From NCBI RefSeq assembly GCF_000422465.1, contig NZ_KE383842.1, positions 1 to 40,901 on the forward strand: a stretch of 40,901 bases of DNA. Reading direction: 5' to 3'. How positions within the stretch are numbered: the stretch's first letter is position 1; every line of letters begins with the position of its first letter. Below are positions 19,525 through 27,027 of this stretch, piece after piece. This DNA is from Paenibacillus harenae DSM 16969. Lineage in GTDB: Bacteria; Bacillota; Bacilli; Paenibacillales; Paenibacillaceae. A program made the position numbers and the translations under genes. Under the pieces are notes generated by a model. The model ran no database searches. It saw only the letters and a list, made by a program, of their open reading frames with translations, and was not told the DNA's origin.

Positions 19525-20580
19525 CTATAAATAAACATGTTTGATTTCGTAATCACGTTCAATGGTTAAGTCGATGAAACGCTCGTCGATCTGGACAAGC
19601 GGCTGGAAAAATTCGATCGGATGCGTCATGACGATGATACCGACTTCTCCTGAAACGAGCTCCGCCCGTTTGCCGATGAAATTGGGGATCATATGCTTGA
19701 TGAAGGTATGCGTCGTGAACGGATCAAGCTCATCGAAGCTTAACCGGTAAAGCTCCTTGAGTACGAATAACAAGTCTCTTTTTTGTTGATATACCCGCTG
19801 GGAGATCATTGCGCTGTAGACATCGGCAACGGCAATGATTTTGGAAACGGGATGGATATCGTCGGCCTCCAGGCCGTTCGGATACCCGCTGCCGTTCATC
19901 CGTTCATGATGCTGGAGTGCGCCGATCGCCAGGAAAGGATCATCAAAGGAGTTTAAAATGATCTCATGACCGTAGATGGTATGCTTCTTGATTTCTTCGA
20001 ATTCCCTTTCAGTAAGCTTGCCCGGTCTATTAAGAACCTCGCCCGGAATTTGGCACTTCCCGATATCGTGCAGGAAGCCGGCTTTACCGATCGTTGCGGA
20101 CTCTTCATTCGAATAACCCGTCCAAGTGGCAAGATAATAGGATAACATACCGACTTGAACGGAGTGCTGGTAGACATAATCATCGTTTGTATTTAACAGA
20201 AGAAGCATAGAGACGACATCGCGTTCCATCTGCAAATTATTCAATAGGGGCTGAATAACAGCGGTTACTTCCTGATCGTCCACCTTACCGTCGACAAGCG
20301 CATGGTTAAAAAATTTCTCGAAGCTCTTGACAGCGTTTTCGTAAATAGGCTGTACGTTCGGGAGCCATTTCGGATTCACCGTCGTCTCGAGCGTACGGGC
20401 GGCCGGCTCATCGCTGGCTCTATTTTCAATATCAACATACTCGATTTGATGTTGAAATAGTCTTGATATTTCTTGGTCGTTTACGATCGTTCCTTTGGAG
20501 AGCACATGAAGCCCGAAGTTATTAAACGTGTCATGGCTCAAAAGATCCCCATTGATTAATTCTGTCACATGAACCCTCAT
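19525..20580 (-). CDS. HD-GYP domain protein, probable c-di-GMP phosphodiesterase
   Basis: 351 residues, no signal peptide or membrane segment. An N-terminal half of about 120 residues is followed by HD-GYP: H139 in YQHSVQV, H171-D172 in FLHDIGK, H224-H225 in QHHERMNGSGYP and the GYP triad at 232-234. These residues match active HD-GYP phosphodiesterases that linearise c-di-GMP. A C-terminal stretch after about 290 resembles the beta-rich tail of the paralogue at 25748-26866, which has the same architecture. ATG 20580 has GAGGTG 5 nt upstream. It has its own promoter behind moeB. Confidence 0.88.
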   Translation of the reverse strand: MRVHVTELINGDLLSHDTFNNFGLHVLSKGTIVNDQEISRLFQHQIEYVDIENRASDEPAARTLETTVNPKWLPNVQPIYENAVKSFEKFFNHALVDGKVDDQEVTAVIQPLLNNLQMERDVVSMLLLLNTNDDYVYQHSVQVGMLSYYLATWTGYSNEESATIGKAGFLHDIGKCQIPGEVLNRPGKLTEREFEEIKKHTIYGHEIILNSFDDPFLAIGALQHHERMNGSGYPNGLEADDIHPVSKIIAVADVYSAMISQRVYQQKRDLLFVLKELYRLSFDELDPFTTHTFIKHMIPNFIGKRAELVSGEVGIIVMTHPIEFFQPLVQIDERFIDLTIERDYEIKHVYL

Positions 20581-20621
20581 CAAGACACCTCAATTGCAAA
20601 TTGTTATATAATTTTACTACT

Positions 20622-20650
20622 ATAGTAACAATGAATTGATAGGAAGGCAA
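20622..20650 (-). promoter_or_regulatory. Sigma-A promoter of the HD-GYP gene
   Basis: On the minus strand, TTGCCT (20650-20645), a 17-bp spacer and TACTAT (20627-20622), with an AT-rich start region and a leader of about 35 nt to ATG 20580. Confidence 0.6.
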
Positions 20651-20672
20651 TAAGAGGATATTTCGCAAGCGA

Positions 20673-21752
20673 CTAATCTCCTAATATTTCAGCATAAATG
20701 GATCTTGCTTTCGTGATTTGATCCGTGCCTTGAATGATAGCGCGGCCATCGCTAAATAAAACGAAGGTCAGCTCGTCCTTAAGAACTAAACGAAGCAGGA
20801 AGCGATTCGCCGTAACGCGGCCGACAGGCTGCAGCCTTGCCGCGAGCTCATCTAATTGGATCGACACGGGATAGCTTGGCGAGATTTGTACGGAATTGCG
20901 GCCGCACAAGGCGGCAGCGGCTGGGCCGGACGACTGCCCGTTCAAATATTCGAAGCGGGCATGCCCGCAGCAATCGCAGTCATTGCGTCTGGCATTCGCG
21001 ACGGAAACAGGAAGCCAGGCATGGTTCCAAAGATCGACCTGGAACAGGGTCCGGTGCAGCGCTTGCGAATTGCCCGATAACAGCTTGATGGCTTCGGCCG
21101 ATTGCAGGGAGGCGATAATATCGACGATCGGCGATATTACGCCGGCCGTTTCGCAGGTATCCGTTGTTCCGGGCGCCGGCGGTTCATTGAACAAGCAGCG
21201 ATAGCAGGGGGTCTCGCCGGGGATCACGGTCATTGTCATGCCGGAAGCGCCGACCGCCCCGCCGTAAATCCATGGAATATGATGCTTGACGCTGTAGTCG
21301 TTTATTAAATATCTGACGGAGAAATTATCGCTGCCGTCAATGATAACATGAACGCCGTCCAACAGTTCATCGATATTTGCCGCCGTTAAGTCCGCGACAC
21401 AGGCTTCTACGGTGACCGAGCTGTTCATTTCGCGCAAATGATTGGCAGCGGCTTCGGCCTTTGGAAGTAAAGCTCTAACATCCTGCTCCGTATACAGCAT
21501 TTGCCGCTGCAGATTGCTCCACTCGATAATATCGCGGTCGATGACCCGGACAAAACCTACGCCCGAACGAACGAGATGCTGGGCAATGACGGAGCCTAGA
21601 GCGCCCATGCCCACGACTGCGGCACGACTTTCGCCCAGAGCTTGCTGCCCTTTCTCTCCGACGGGGGCAAATCGAATCTGTCTTGCGTAACGAGAGACAG
21701 AGGAGGAAGCGGCTAATTCGATAGCGCTCGCCGCAAGCTTATCATGATTCAT
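20673..21752 (-). CDS. moeB: MoeB-type adenylyltransferase (activates MoaD)
   Basis: 359-residue E1-like enzyme. The nucleotide-binding loop GMGALGS is near residues 48-54, followed by RDIIEWSNLQRQ, the DGSDNFSVRYLIND segment, IYGGAVGASG, and two zinc cysteine pairs (CYRC, and CDCC near 260). A conserved Cys lies in TDTCETAG. A C-terminal domain of about 75 residues (LCGRNSVQI to FSDGRAIIQGT) is shared with the ThiF paralogue at 31528-32646. Its place next to the MoaD-MoaE fusion supports a role in adenylating the MoaD C-terminus, but activity on ThiS too is possible. A GGAAGGAG site precedes ATG 21752. Confidence 0.85.
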   Translation of the reverse strand: MNHDKLAASAIELAASSSVSRYARQIRFAPVGEKGQQALGESRAAVVGMGALGSVIAQHLVRSGVGFVRVIDRDIIEWSNLQRQMLYTEQDVRALLPKAEAAANHLREMNSSVTVEACVADLTAANIDELLDGVHVIIDGSDNFSVRYLINDYSVKHHIPWIYGGAVGASGMTMTVIPGETPCYRCLFNEPPAPGTTDTCETAGVISPIVDIIASLQSAEAIKLLSGNSQALHRTLFQVDLWNHAWLPVSVANARRNDCDCCGHARFEYLNGQSSGPAAAALCGRNSVQISPSYPVSIQLDELAARLQPVGRVTANRFLLRLVLKDELTFVLFSDGRAIIQGTDQITKARSIYAEILGD

Positions 21753-21807
21753 ATATTATTCTCCTTCCTTCTCCTATTATCCGTTTCAAGTTTTTCGCTT
21801 TAAAGGA

Positions 21808-22542
21808 TTAAAAGTCCGTCAACGGGACGGTAGGATTCCAGGGGCCGAGCTGATGCCCCTTCCATTCCGAGCCGTCTTCCCATATTTCCTTTTTCCAAAT
21901 CGGCACAATCTGCTTTAAACGTTCGATCGCGTACCGGCTGGCTTCATAGCAGCTGTCCCGGTGCGGCGAGGATACGGCAATGACGACGCTCGTCTCGGCA
22001 ATTCCGACTACCCCGATCCGATGAGTAATGGCACACAAAGCGCCCTGCCACCTCCCGGCAATCTCCTCCCCGATCTGCCTCATCGTCGCTACGGCCATCG
22101 GTGCGTAGGCTTCATATTCGAGCTTTGTCGTCCGTTTGCCTTGCGTCCATTCGCGCGTTGTCCCTACGAAGGTGATGGCGGCGCCATGCTCGGGAACGAT
22201 CACTTTCGCCAGTACGGCATCGGAGCTTATGGGCTCGTCCGTAATCAAGTAGAGATCATCCCGGCCTGCGGCGGGGACCGATTGTTCTTCGCCGCCGGAA
22301 ACGGGCGGGAGCAAGGCCAGCTCGTCATTAACCCGTAAAATCGTATCATCAGCGGCATAAGTATGGTTACAGGCAATAAAGGAAATACGGATAAGCGGGC
22401 TATGGTCCGGGTAAACGGCGGAAACAGCATCCTTTAATTGCTTTGCGGTCATATGGTCATCATGGGATTGAAGCTGCAGCGAGGGAACGCCGATCCGTTC
22501 GGGAAGCCCCGCAAATAGTTGAATCGTCCACTTGAATGTCAT
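21808..22542 (-). CDS. moaDE: MoaD-MoaE fusion (molybdopterin synthase)
   Basis: 244 residues, two domains. Residues 1-84 are a MoaD-like ubiquitin fold ending LLPPVSGG (Gly83-Gly84). Residues about 95-244 are MoaE, with AAITFVGTTREW, YEAYAPMA, HRIGVVGIAE, SSPHRDSCYEA and the Lys-rich IWKKEIWEDG near the active site. Molybdopterin synthase normally needs a free MoaD Gly-Gly end carrying a thiocarboxylate; here the Gly-Gly is internal, as in the mycobacterial MoaX fusion, so cleavage after it is expected. It is 55 nt upstream of moeB on the same strand and divergent from moaA. A TATAAT (22582-22577, minus) may be its -10. Confidence 0.93.
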   Translation of the reverse strand: MTFKWTIQLFAGLPERIGVPSLQLQSHDDHMTAKQLKDAVSAVYPDHSPLIRISFIACNHTYAADDTILRVNDELALLPPVSGGEEQSVPAAGRDDLYLITDEPISSDAVLAKVIVPEHGAAITFVGTTREWTQGKRTTKLEYEAYAPMAVATMRQIGEEIAGRWQGALCAITHRIGVVGIAETSVVIAVSSPHRDSCYEASRYAIERLKQIVPIWKKEIWEDGSEWKGHQLGPWNPTVPLTDF

Positions 22543-22643
22543 GTTACAAAACCTCTCATCTTTTTCGCATTGGTTGATTATAGAATATCATAATTCGTAA
22601 AAAAATGTTATGCTTGTAGGTACATAGAAAGGGAGTGGAGCTC

Positions 22644-23645
22644 ATGCCGGCCTTGACGGACCGCTTTGGACGGGTACACGATTACCTGCGAATATCTGTT
22701 ACCGATCGCTGTAATTTGCGATGCTTATATTGCATGCCGGAAGAAGGCATGACGTTTACGGAATCCGAGAACCTGCTGTCCTACGATCAAATCGTAGAAG
22801 TCGTGGAAGCGGGAGCCGAGCTGGGCATATCCAAGCTGCGCATTACGGGCGGCGAACCGCTCATCCGTCCGGACTTGGACGGACTGATCGGCAGACTATC
22901 CGCCATACCGGGCATTCGGGATATCGCTTTAACGACAAACGGCATTTTTCTTGCGAAGCAAGCGGAGGCGCTGCGTGCAGCCGGCCTTAACCGGGTGAAT
23001 ATAAGCTTGGATACGCTTGACTCCGCCCGTTTCCGTTTTATTGCGAGACGCGGCGAGCTAAAGCGGGTGCTGGAGGGAATTGAAGCTGCGGCGGCGGTCG
23101 GGTTTCAGCCCATCAAACTGAACTGCGTCCTGCTGAAGGAAGTTAATGAAGATGAGATCGCAGCGTTTCTAAAGCTGGCTTACGAGCAGCCGATGCACGT
23201 CAGATTTATTGAATATATGCCAATCGGCCACGCGGATGAGAATTGGAGAAAGCACTATCTGCCGCTTACCCGCGTGCTGGAAGTGGCGGAGCGGGAGGGT
23301 TACTCCTTCAACCGCGGTCCGAACGTGCACGGCAACGGCCCTTCCGAAGATTATCAGATCGAAGGCGGACGGGGTTCATTCGGGCTTATCCATCCGATCA
23401 GCGACCACTTCTGCAGCAGCTGCAACCGGCTTCGTCTTACGGCGGACGGCTCGATTAAGCCGTGCCTGTACTGGGTCGATGAGCTGAACGTGAAGGAAGC
23501 TCTCGGCAATCCGGAGGCGATGCGGCGTGTGCTGCTCCGTGCGATGGATATTAAACCGGAGAATCATGAAATGGCCGCCAAGTTGGCGAATGAAGGGCTG
23601 TCGCATGTGCCTACGGACCGGCGCATGTCCCAGATCGGAGGTTAA
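22644..23645 (+). CDS. moaA: GTP 3',8-cyclase MoaA (radical SAM)
   Basis: 333 residues. It starts molybdopterin synthesis from GTP. The N-terminal radical-SAM cluster is C23, C27 and C30 (CNLRCLYC); the second cluster is FCSSCNRLRL with a third Cys 13 residues on. ITGGEPL and the SLDTL strand are typical, and the protein ends in Gly-Gly, as MoaA requires. ATG 22644 is preferred to GTG 22635 because the site AAAGGGAG overlaps that GTG. Its divergence from moaDE-moeB makes this a Moco-precursor locus; moaC, moaB, mobA and moeA are not in the window. Confidence 0.95.
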   Translation: MPALTDRFGRVHDYLRISVTDRCNLRCLYCMPEEGMTFTESENLLSYDQIVEVVEAGAELGISKLRITGGEPLIRPDLDGLIGRLSAIPGIRDIALTTNGIFLAKQAEALRAAGLNRVNISLDTLDSARFRFIARRGELKRVLEGIEAAAAVGFQPIKLNCVLLKEVNEDEIAAFLKLAYEQPMHVRFIEYMPIGHADENWRKHYLPLTRVLEVAEREGYSFNRGPNVHGNGPSEDYQIEGGRGSFGLIHPISDHFCSSCNRLRLTADGSIKPCLYWVDELNVKEALGNPEAMRRVLLRAMDIKPENHEMAAKLANEGLSHVPTDRRMSQIGG

Positions 23646-23654
23646 TAGAGACCT

Positions 23655-24122
23655 ATGCGTGAAATCATAATTGAGCATTTCGAGCTTGGCCGCCGAACGA
23701 CGAATGCCGTAGAGATGGCTGAACTGGCGGGAGAGAGCTTTCCCATAGCCGACAGAGTCCCTGAGACGGCCGGAGAGGCTTTCGATTGGCATAGATGGTA
23801 TAAGGCCTGGCTGAGATACTGCGGGGTTCATACGCCGGCTGAGACGCCGACGCAGCTTATCGTTGAAGCGGCGGATACGTTCGAGGCGGCGATTCCGTGG
23901 GAGCAGCTGGAGCAGGCGGCCGTGCTGTATTCGGTTGCCGGAGAGCCGTTAACGGCGGCGGGTCCCATCCGGCTATACGTGCCGAACGGAAGCAGCAAGT
24001 GCCTGAATGTGAAGAGCATCGTCAAGCTGACGATTGGGCAAAATGCCGGAAGCGGGAGCCACGATGCGTCCTACGGGTTTAAACGGACGTTTAAGGCGGA
24101 CGACCTGCGGATGAAAAAATAA
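23655..24122 (+). CDS. Small protein resembling part of the sulfite-oxidase molybdopterin domain
   Basis: 155 residues, no signal peptide. The part from about residue 65 to 130 (IVEAADTFEAAIPWEQL, VLYSVAGEPL, GPIRLYVPNG, LNVKSIVKL) follows the pattern of the C-terminal part of the oxidoreductase molybdopterin-binding (SUOX) fold, where substrate-pocket strands read GePL...GgPvRlvvP...vKwv. The N-terminal part with the Moco-ligating cysteine is not recognisable. It begins 9 nt after moaA and is presumably co-transcribed. It could be a Moco carrier, a chaperone-like protein or a divergent stand-alone domain. The assignment rests on pattern memory only. Confidence 0.55.
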   Translation: MREIIIEHFELGRRTTNAVEMAELAGESFPIADRVPETAGEAFDWHRWYKAWLRYCGVHTPAETPTQLIVEAADTFEAAIPWEQLEQAAVLYSVAGEPLTAAGPIRLYVPNGSSKCLNVKSIVKLTIGQNAGSGSHDASYGFKRTFKADDLRMKK

Positions 24123-24161
24123 AACGCCATAGAACGAAGCGATGAGGAGGCATGCAATAAG

Positions 24162-25604
24162 TTGTCGGATCGTATACGTACCCAAGTTGTGCTTATTCAC
24201 AGCAACGATATCCACAGCCGGCTGGAGAATGCCGCAAAAATAGCATCCTTCATCGCAAAGGAACGAATGGTAACCGGATGTGACCGGGTGCTTGCCGTCG
24301 ACTGCGGCGATCATATGGACCGGATGCGCATCGAGACGGAAGGAAGCGACGGCATTGTGAACGTGGAGCTGCTGAATGCCGCAGGCTATGAAGCGATCAC
24401 GCTGGGCAATAACGAGGGGCTTACCTACACTCGCCAGACCATAGAGGAAGCTTATGTTAATCGCGCGAGGTTTACCGTTGTATGCGCGAATATGAGGGAT
24501 TCCGAAACCGGCGGGCAGCCGGATTGGCTCGTGCCCTGCACCGTTATCCGTAAGAACGGCCTTCGCATCGGCTTAATCGGGGTAACGGCGGCGTTCAACG
24601 ATTTTTATTCCTTGCTGGGGTGGGAGGTATCGGATCCCGTCGAAGCGATAAGGGAACAAGCGGCCTTGCTGCGGGACCATGCGGATGTGATCGTTGTCAT
24701 GTCTCACCTCGGCATTTCGGCGGATCGGCGGATCGCGGAAAATGTGGAAGGCGTCGACCTCATCCTGGGTGCGCATACCCATCATTTATTGGAGGAGCCG
24801 CTTGTCATCAGCGGCACTACCATCTGCGCAGCCGGAAAATTCGGCGAGTATGTCGGGCGGGTCGAAATCGGGATCGATCCGATGACCGCCCGCCCCGTGT
24901 TCCGCGCAGCCTGCGTGCCGACAGCCGCAATGGCGGAGCATCCCGAAGCCGCCGCAATCATCGGCGGCTATCTCGAGGCGGGACAGCGCCGCCTGAGCCG
25001 GGTCATCGCCCGGCTCGATGCGCCGCTGCCCGCCCTGGCCGAGCGGGAATCGCCGCTCGGCAACCTGCTGGCCGCCGGCCTGCGCGGCTGGGCCGATGCC
25101 GAGATCGGCATCGTCAACGCCGGACAGCTGCTTGGCGGCCTCGGGCAGGGGGACGTGACAGCGGGCGAACTGCACGCCCTCTGTCCGTCGCCGATCAACC
25201 CTTGCCGGATGATCATTGCCGGCAGGCACATCAAGACAGCGCTGGAGCAGTCGCTGCTCCCCGAATTCATTCATAAGCCGATCAAGGGCTTCGGCTTTCG
25301 AGGCGAAGTGCTCGGCTCGCTTGCGATTGACGGCATGAGGATCGAATATGATTCCTTGCGTCCGGCGATGGACAAAATTACCGCGGCGGAAGTGAATGGC
25401 GTTATGCTCGAGGACGATCGCCTATATACGGTAGGAACGATCGATATGTTCAGCTTCAAGGCAGGCTACGAGACGCTCGCCAATGCGGAAAGCATGAATT
25501 TTTATTTGCCGGAGTTTATTCGGGATGTCATTGCCTCCCAACTTCAAAATTCGACGAATCTCCAAGAATGCAGGCAAAGCCGCTGGAATGATCGGTCTGT
25601 TTAG
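24162..25604 (+). CDS. yunD: YunD-like 5'-nucleotidase/metallophosphoesterase
   Basis: 480 residues. The N-terminal metallophosphatase has D16-I-H18 (HSNDIH), CGDHMD, GNNEG at 82-86, MSHLG and GAHTHH. The C-terminal half is the 5'-nucleotidase substrate domain (NLLAAGLR, VNAGQLLGG, GDVTAGEL). Secreted 5'-nucleotidases have a signal peptide; this one has none, so it should act in the cytoplasm. The usual GNHE motif is GNNE, keeping the metal-ligand Asn but replacing the His. The start is TTG 24162 with GAGGAGG (24144-24150); the nearby ATG 24152 is out of frame and closes at once. The part around 24.9-25.2 kb is markedly GC-rich. Confidence 0.82.
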   Translation: MSDRIRTQVVLIHSNDIHSRLENAAKIASFIAKERMVTGCDRVLAVDCGDHMDRMRIETEGSDGIVNVELLNAAGYEAITLGNNEGLTYTRQTIEEAYVNRARFTVVCANMRDSETGGQPDWLVPCTVIRKNGLRIGLIGVTAAFNDFYSLLGWEVSDPVEAIREQAALLRDHADVIVVMSHLGISADRRIAENVEGVDLILGAHTHHLLEEPLVISGTTICAAGKFGEYVGRVEIGIDPMTARPVFRAACVPTAAMAEHPEAAAIIGGYLEAGQRRLSRVIARLDAPLPALAERESPLGNLLAAGLRGWADAEIGIVNAGQLLGGLGQGDVTAGELHALCPSPINPCRMIIAGRHIKTALEQSLLPEFIHKPIKGFGFRGEVLGSLAIDGMRIEYDSLRPAMDKITAAEVNGVMLEDDRLYTVGTIDMFSFKAGYETLANAESMNFYLPEFIRDVIASQLQNSTNLQECRQSRWNDRSV

Positions 25605-25683
25605 CAATTTAACTGTAGAACACACGGAATATATGTCGAAATATAGCAGAAAATCATTGCGGTTTTGTCGATTTTCCCTTACA

Positions 25684-25714
25684 TTAACATTACGATCGGC
25701 TTTTTCCGATGTAA
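25684..25714 (+). promoter_or_regulatory. Palindrome and possible sigma-D-like promoter upstream of the HD-GYP gene
   Basis: TTACGATCGG (25690-25699) is mirrored by CCGATGTAA (25706-25714) around CTTTTT. Within it TCCGATGT (25705-25712) matches 6 of 8 bases of the sigma-D -10 (GCCGATAT), and TAAC (25685-25688) lies 16 bp upstream near the expected TAAA. It may be an operator, an RNA hairpin or a flagellar-type promoter; the evidence does not decide. Confidence 0.3.
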
Positions 25715-25747
25715 TAAGTAACTGACCGTATAGGGAGGATCGAGAAA

Positions 25748-26866
25748 ATGCGATTGCTGCCGATTGTGAAATGCAGGCCTGGTATGAAGCTGGCCAAAAA
25801 AATATTTTCTCAGGACGGGCTCGTCCTCCTCGGTGAAAATATTGAACTGACGGAACGCCTTCTTTCGAGGCTGGAACAGTGCGGCATTCAGTATGTGTAC
25901 ATAGCGGATTCAAGAACGGAGGATATTGTCCTGCCGTCTTTAATATCCGAGGAAACGATGCAGCATGCGTTGAAGGATGTGAGAAAAAACTTCCGCGCCA
26001 TGATGGATCGTCCAAAGCGCGAGAAGGGCATAACTTACCCGTACATCGCCCAGCCCTTTAAACAGTTGATGAACCAGATTATAGATGACCTATCCGGGCA
26101 TCAGGATGCGATGATTATGCTGCTTGACATGGGCTCCGTCGACCATTATTTGTACCAGCATTCATTGAACGTCTGCGTGTACACGATGCTGCTGGGCATG
26201 GCTTACGGCTATTCCCGGGATGAGCTTGCGACGCTCGGGATGGGGGCGCTTCTGCATGATATCGGCAAAACACAAATTTCAATCGATGTGCTGAAGAAGC
26301 CCGGCTCCCTCTCAAGGGAGGAGTTCGAGTCGATGAAGCTCCATACCCGGATCGGCTACGAGCTGCTGAAGGACGAACCGAATATGCCGCTGCTCGTTGC
26401 GCACTGCGCCCTGCAGCATCACGAACGAATAGACGGAAGCGGATACCCTCGGGGAATCAAAGGAAATGAAATCCATGATTATGCGAAATGGGTCGGACTT
26501 GTCGATTCCTATGACGCGATGACGACAAATCGCATATACAGCGATCCCATTCTGCCGCATCATGCCATCGAGAGGCTCTATGCCGGGAGCGGTACCTTAT
26601 ATGAGCAGCGGATGCTTCAGCTGTTCCGCGATAAGGTCGCGATCTATCCGATCGGCATTTCGGTGAAGCTGCAGACCGGTGAAGAAGGCGTCGTATCGGA
26701 CATCAATCATTCTTATCCGCATCGGCCTGTTGTGCGGGTTTTGTACAATGAAGCTGGTGAAGAGCTGAGGACGCCTTATGAAATCGACTTGTCCAAGCGG
26801 CTGACTATGATGATCGTCGGCGTCAATGACGATATAAGAGAAGCGCAGCAAGTCGCGGGTGTGTAA
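25748..26866 (+). CDS. HD-GYP domain protein, probable c-di-GMP phosphodiesterase
   Basis: 372 residues, soluble. The N-terminal part (1-125) has no named domain. The HD-GYP domain shows H138 (YQHSLNV), H170-D171 (LLHDIGK), H224-H225 (QHHERIDGSGYP) and GYP at 232-234. A C-terminal beta-rich tail contains GISVKLQTGEEGVVSDIN. Its match in length, motif spacing and tail to the minus-strand protein at 19525-20580 marks the two as paralogues. ATG 25748 has AGGGAGG 9 nt upstream. It stands alone between yunD and yfkAB and is followed by its own terminator. Confidence 0.9.
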   Translation: MRLLPIVKCRPGMKLAKKIFSQDGLVLLGENIELTERLLSRLEQCGIQYVYIADSRTEDIVLPSLISEETMQHALKDVRKNFRAMMDRPKREKGITYPYIAQPFKQLMNQIIDDLSGHQDAMIMLLDMGSVDHYLYQHSLNVCVYTMLLGMAYGYSRDELATLGMGALLHDIGKTQISIDVLKKPGSLSREEFESMKLHTRIGYELLKDEPNMPLLVAHCALQHHERIDGSGYPRGIKGNEIHDYAKWVGLVDSYDAMTTNRIYSDPILPHHAIERLYAGSGTLYEQRMLQLFRDKVAIYPIGISVKLQTGEEGVVSDINHSYPHRPVVRVLYNEAGEELRTPYEIDLSKRLTMMIVGVNDDIREAQQVAGV

Positions 26867-26878
26867 CGGACTGGAGCA

Positions 26879-26903
26879 GGGGAGCCGATAAGGCTCCTTT
26901 TTT
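26879..26903 (+). terminator. Terminator after the HD-GYP gene
   Basis: GGAGCC (26881-26886), loop GATAA, GGCTCC (26892-26897), then TTTTTT at 26898-26903. Confidence 0.92.
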
Positions 26904-26953
26904 CAAGGTTCATCCCGCTTCAAATTGGAAATATAAATAAGAGTGAGATTGAT

Positions 26954-26982
26954 TTGCTTCCAGCGGGGTCGGACAGTACAAT
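26954..26982 (+). promoter_or_regulatory. Sigma-A promoter of yfkAB
   Basis: TTGCTT (26954-26959), a 17-bp spacer, and TACAAT (26977-26982), placing transcription start near 26989 and leaving about a 40-nt leader. Confidence 0.6.
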
Positions 26983-27027
26983 AATAGATAATGTTTTATC
27001 CCAGAATATGAAGTCAGGTGTTGAAAA

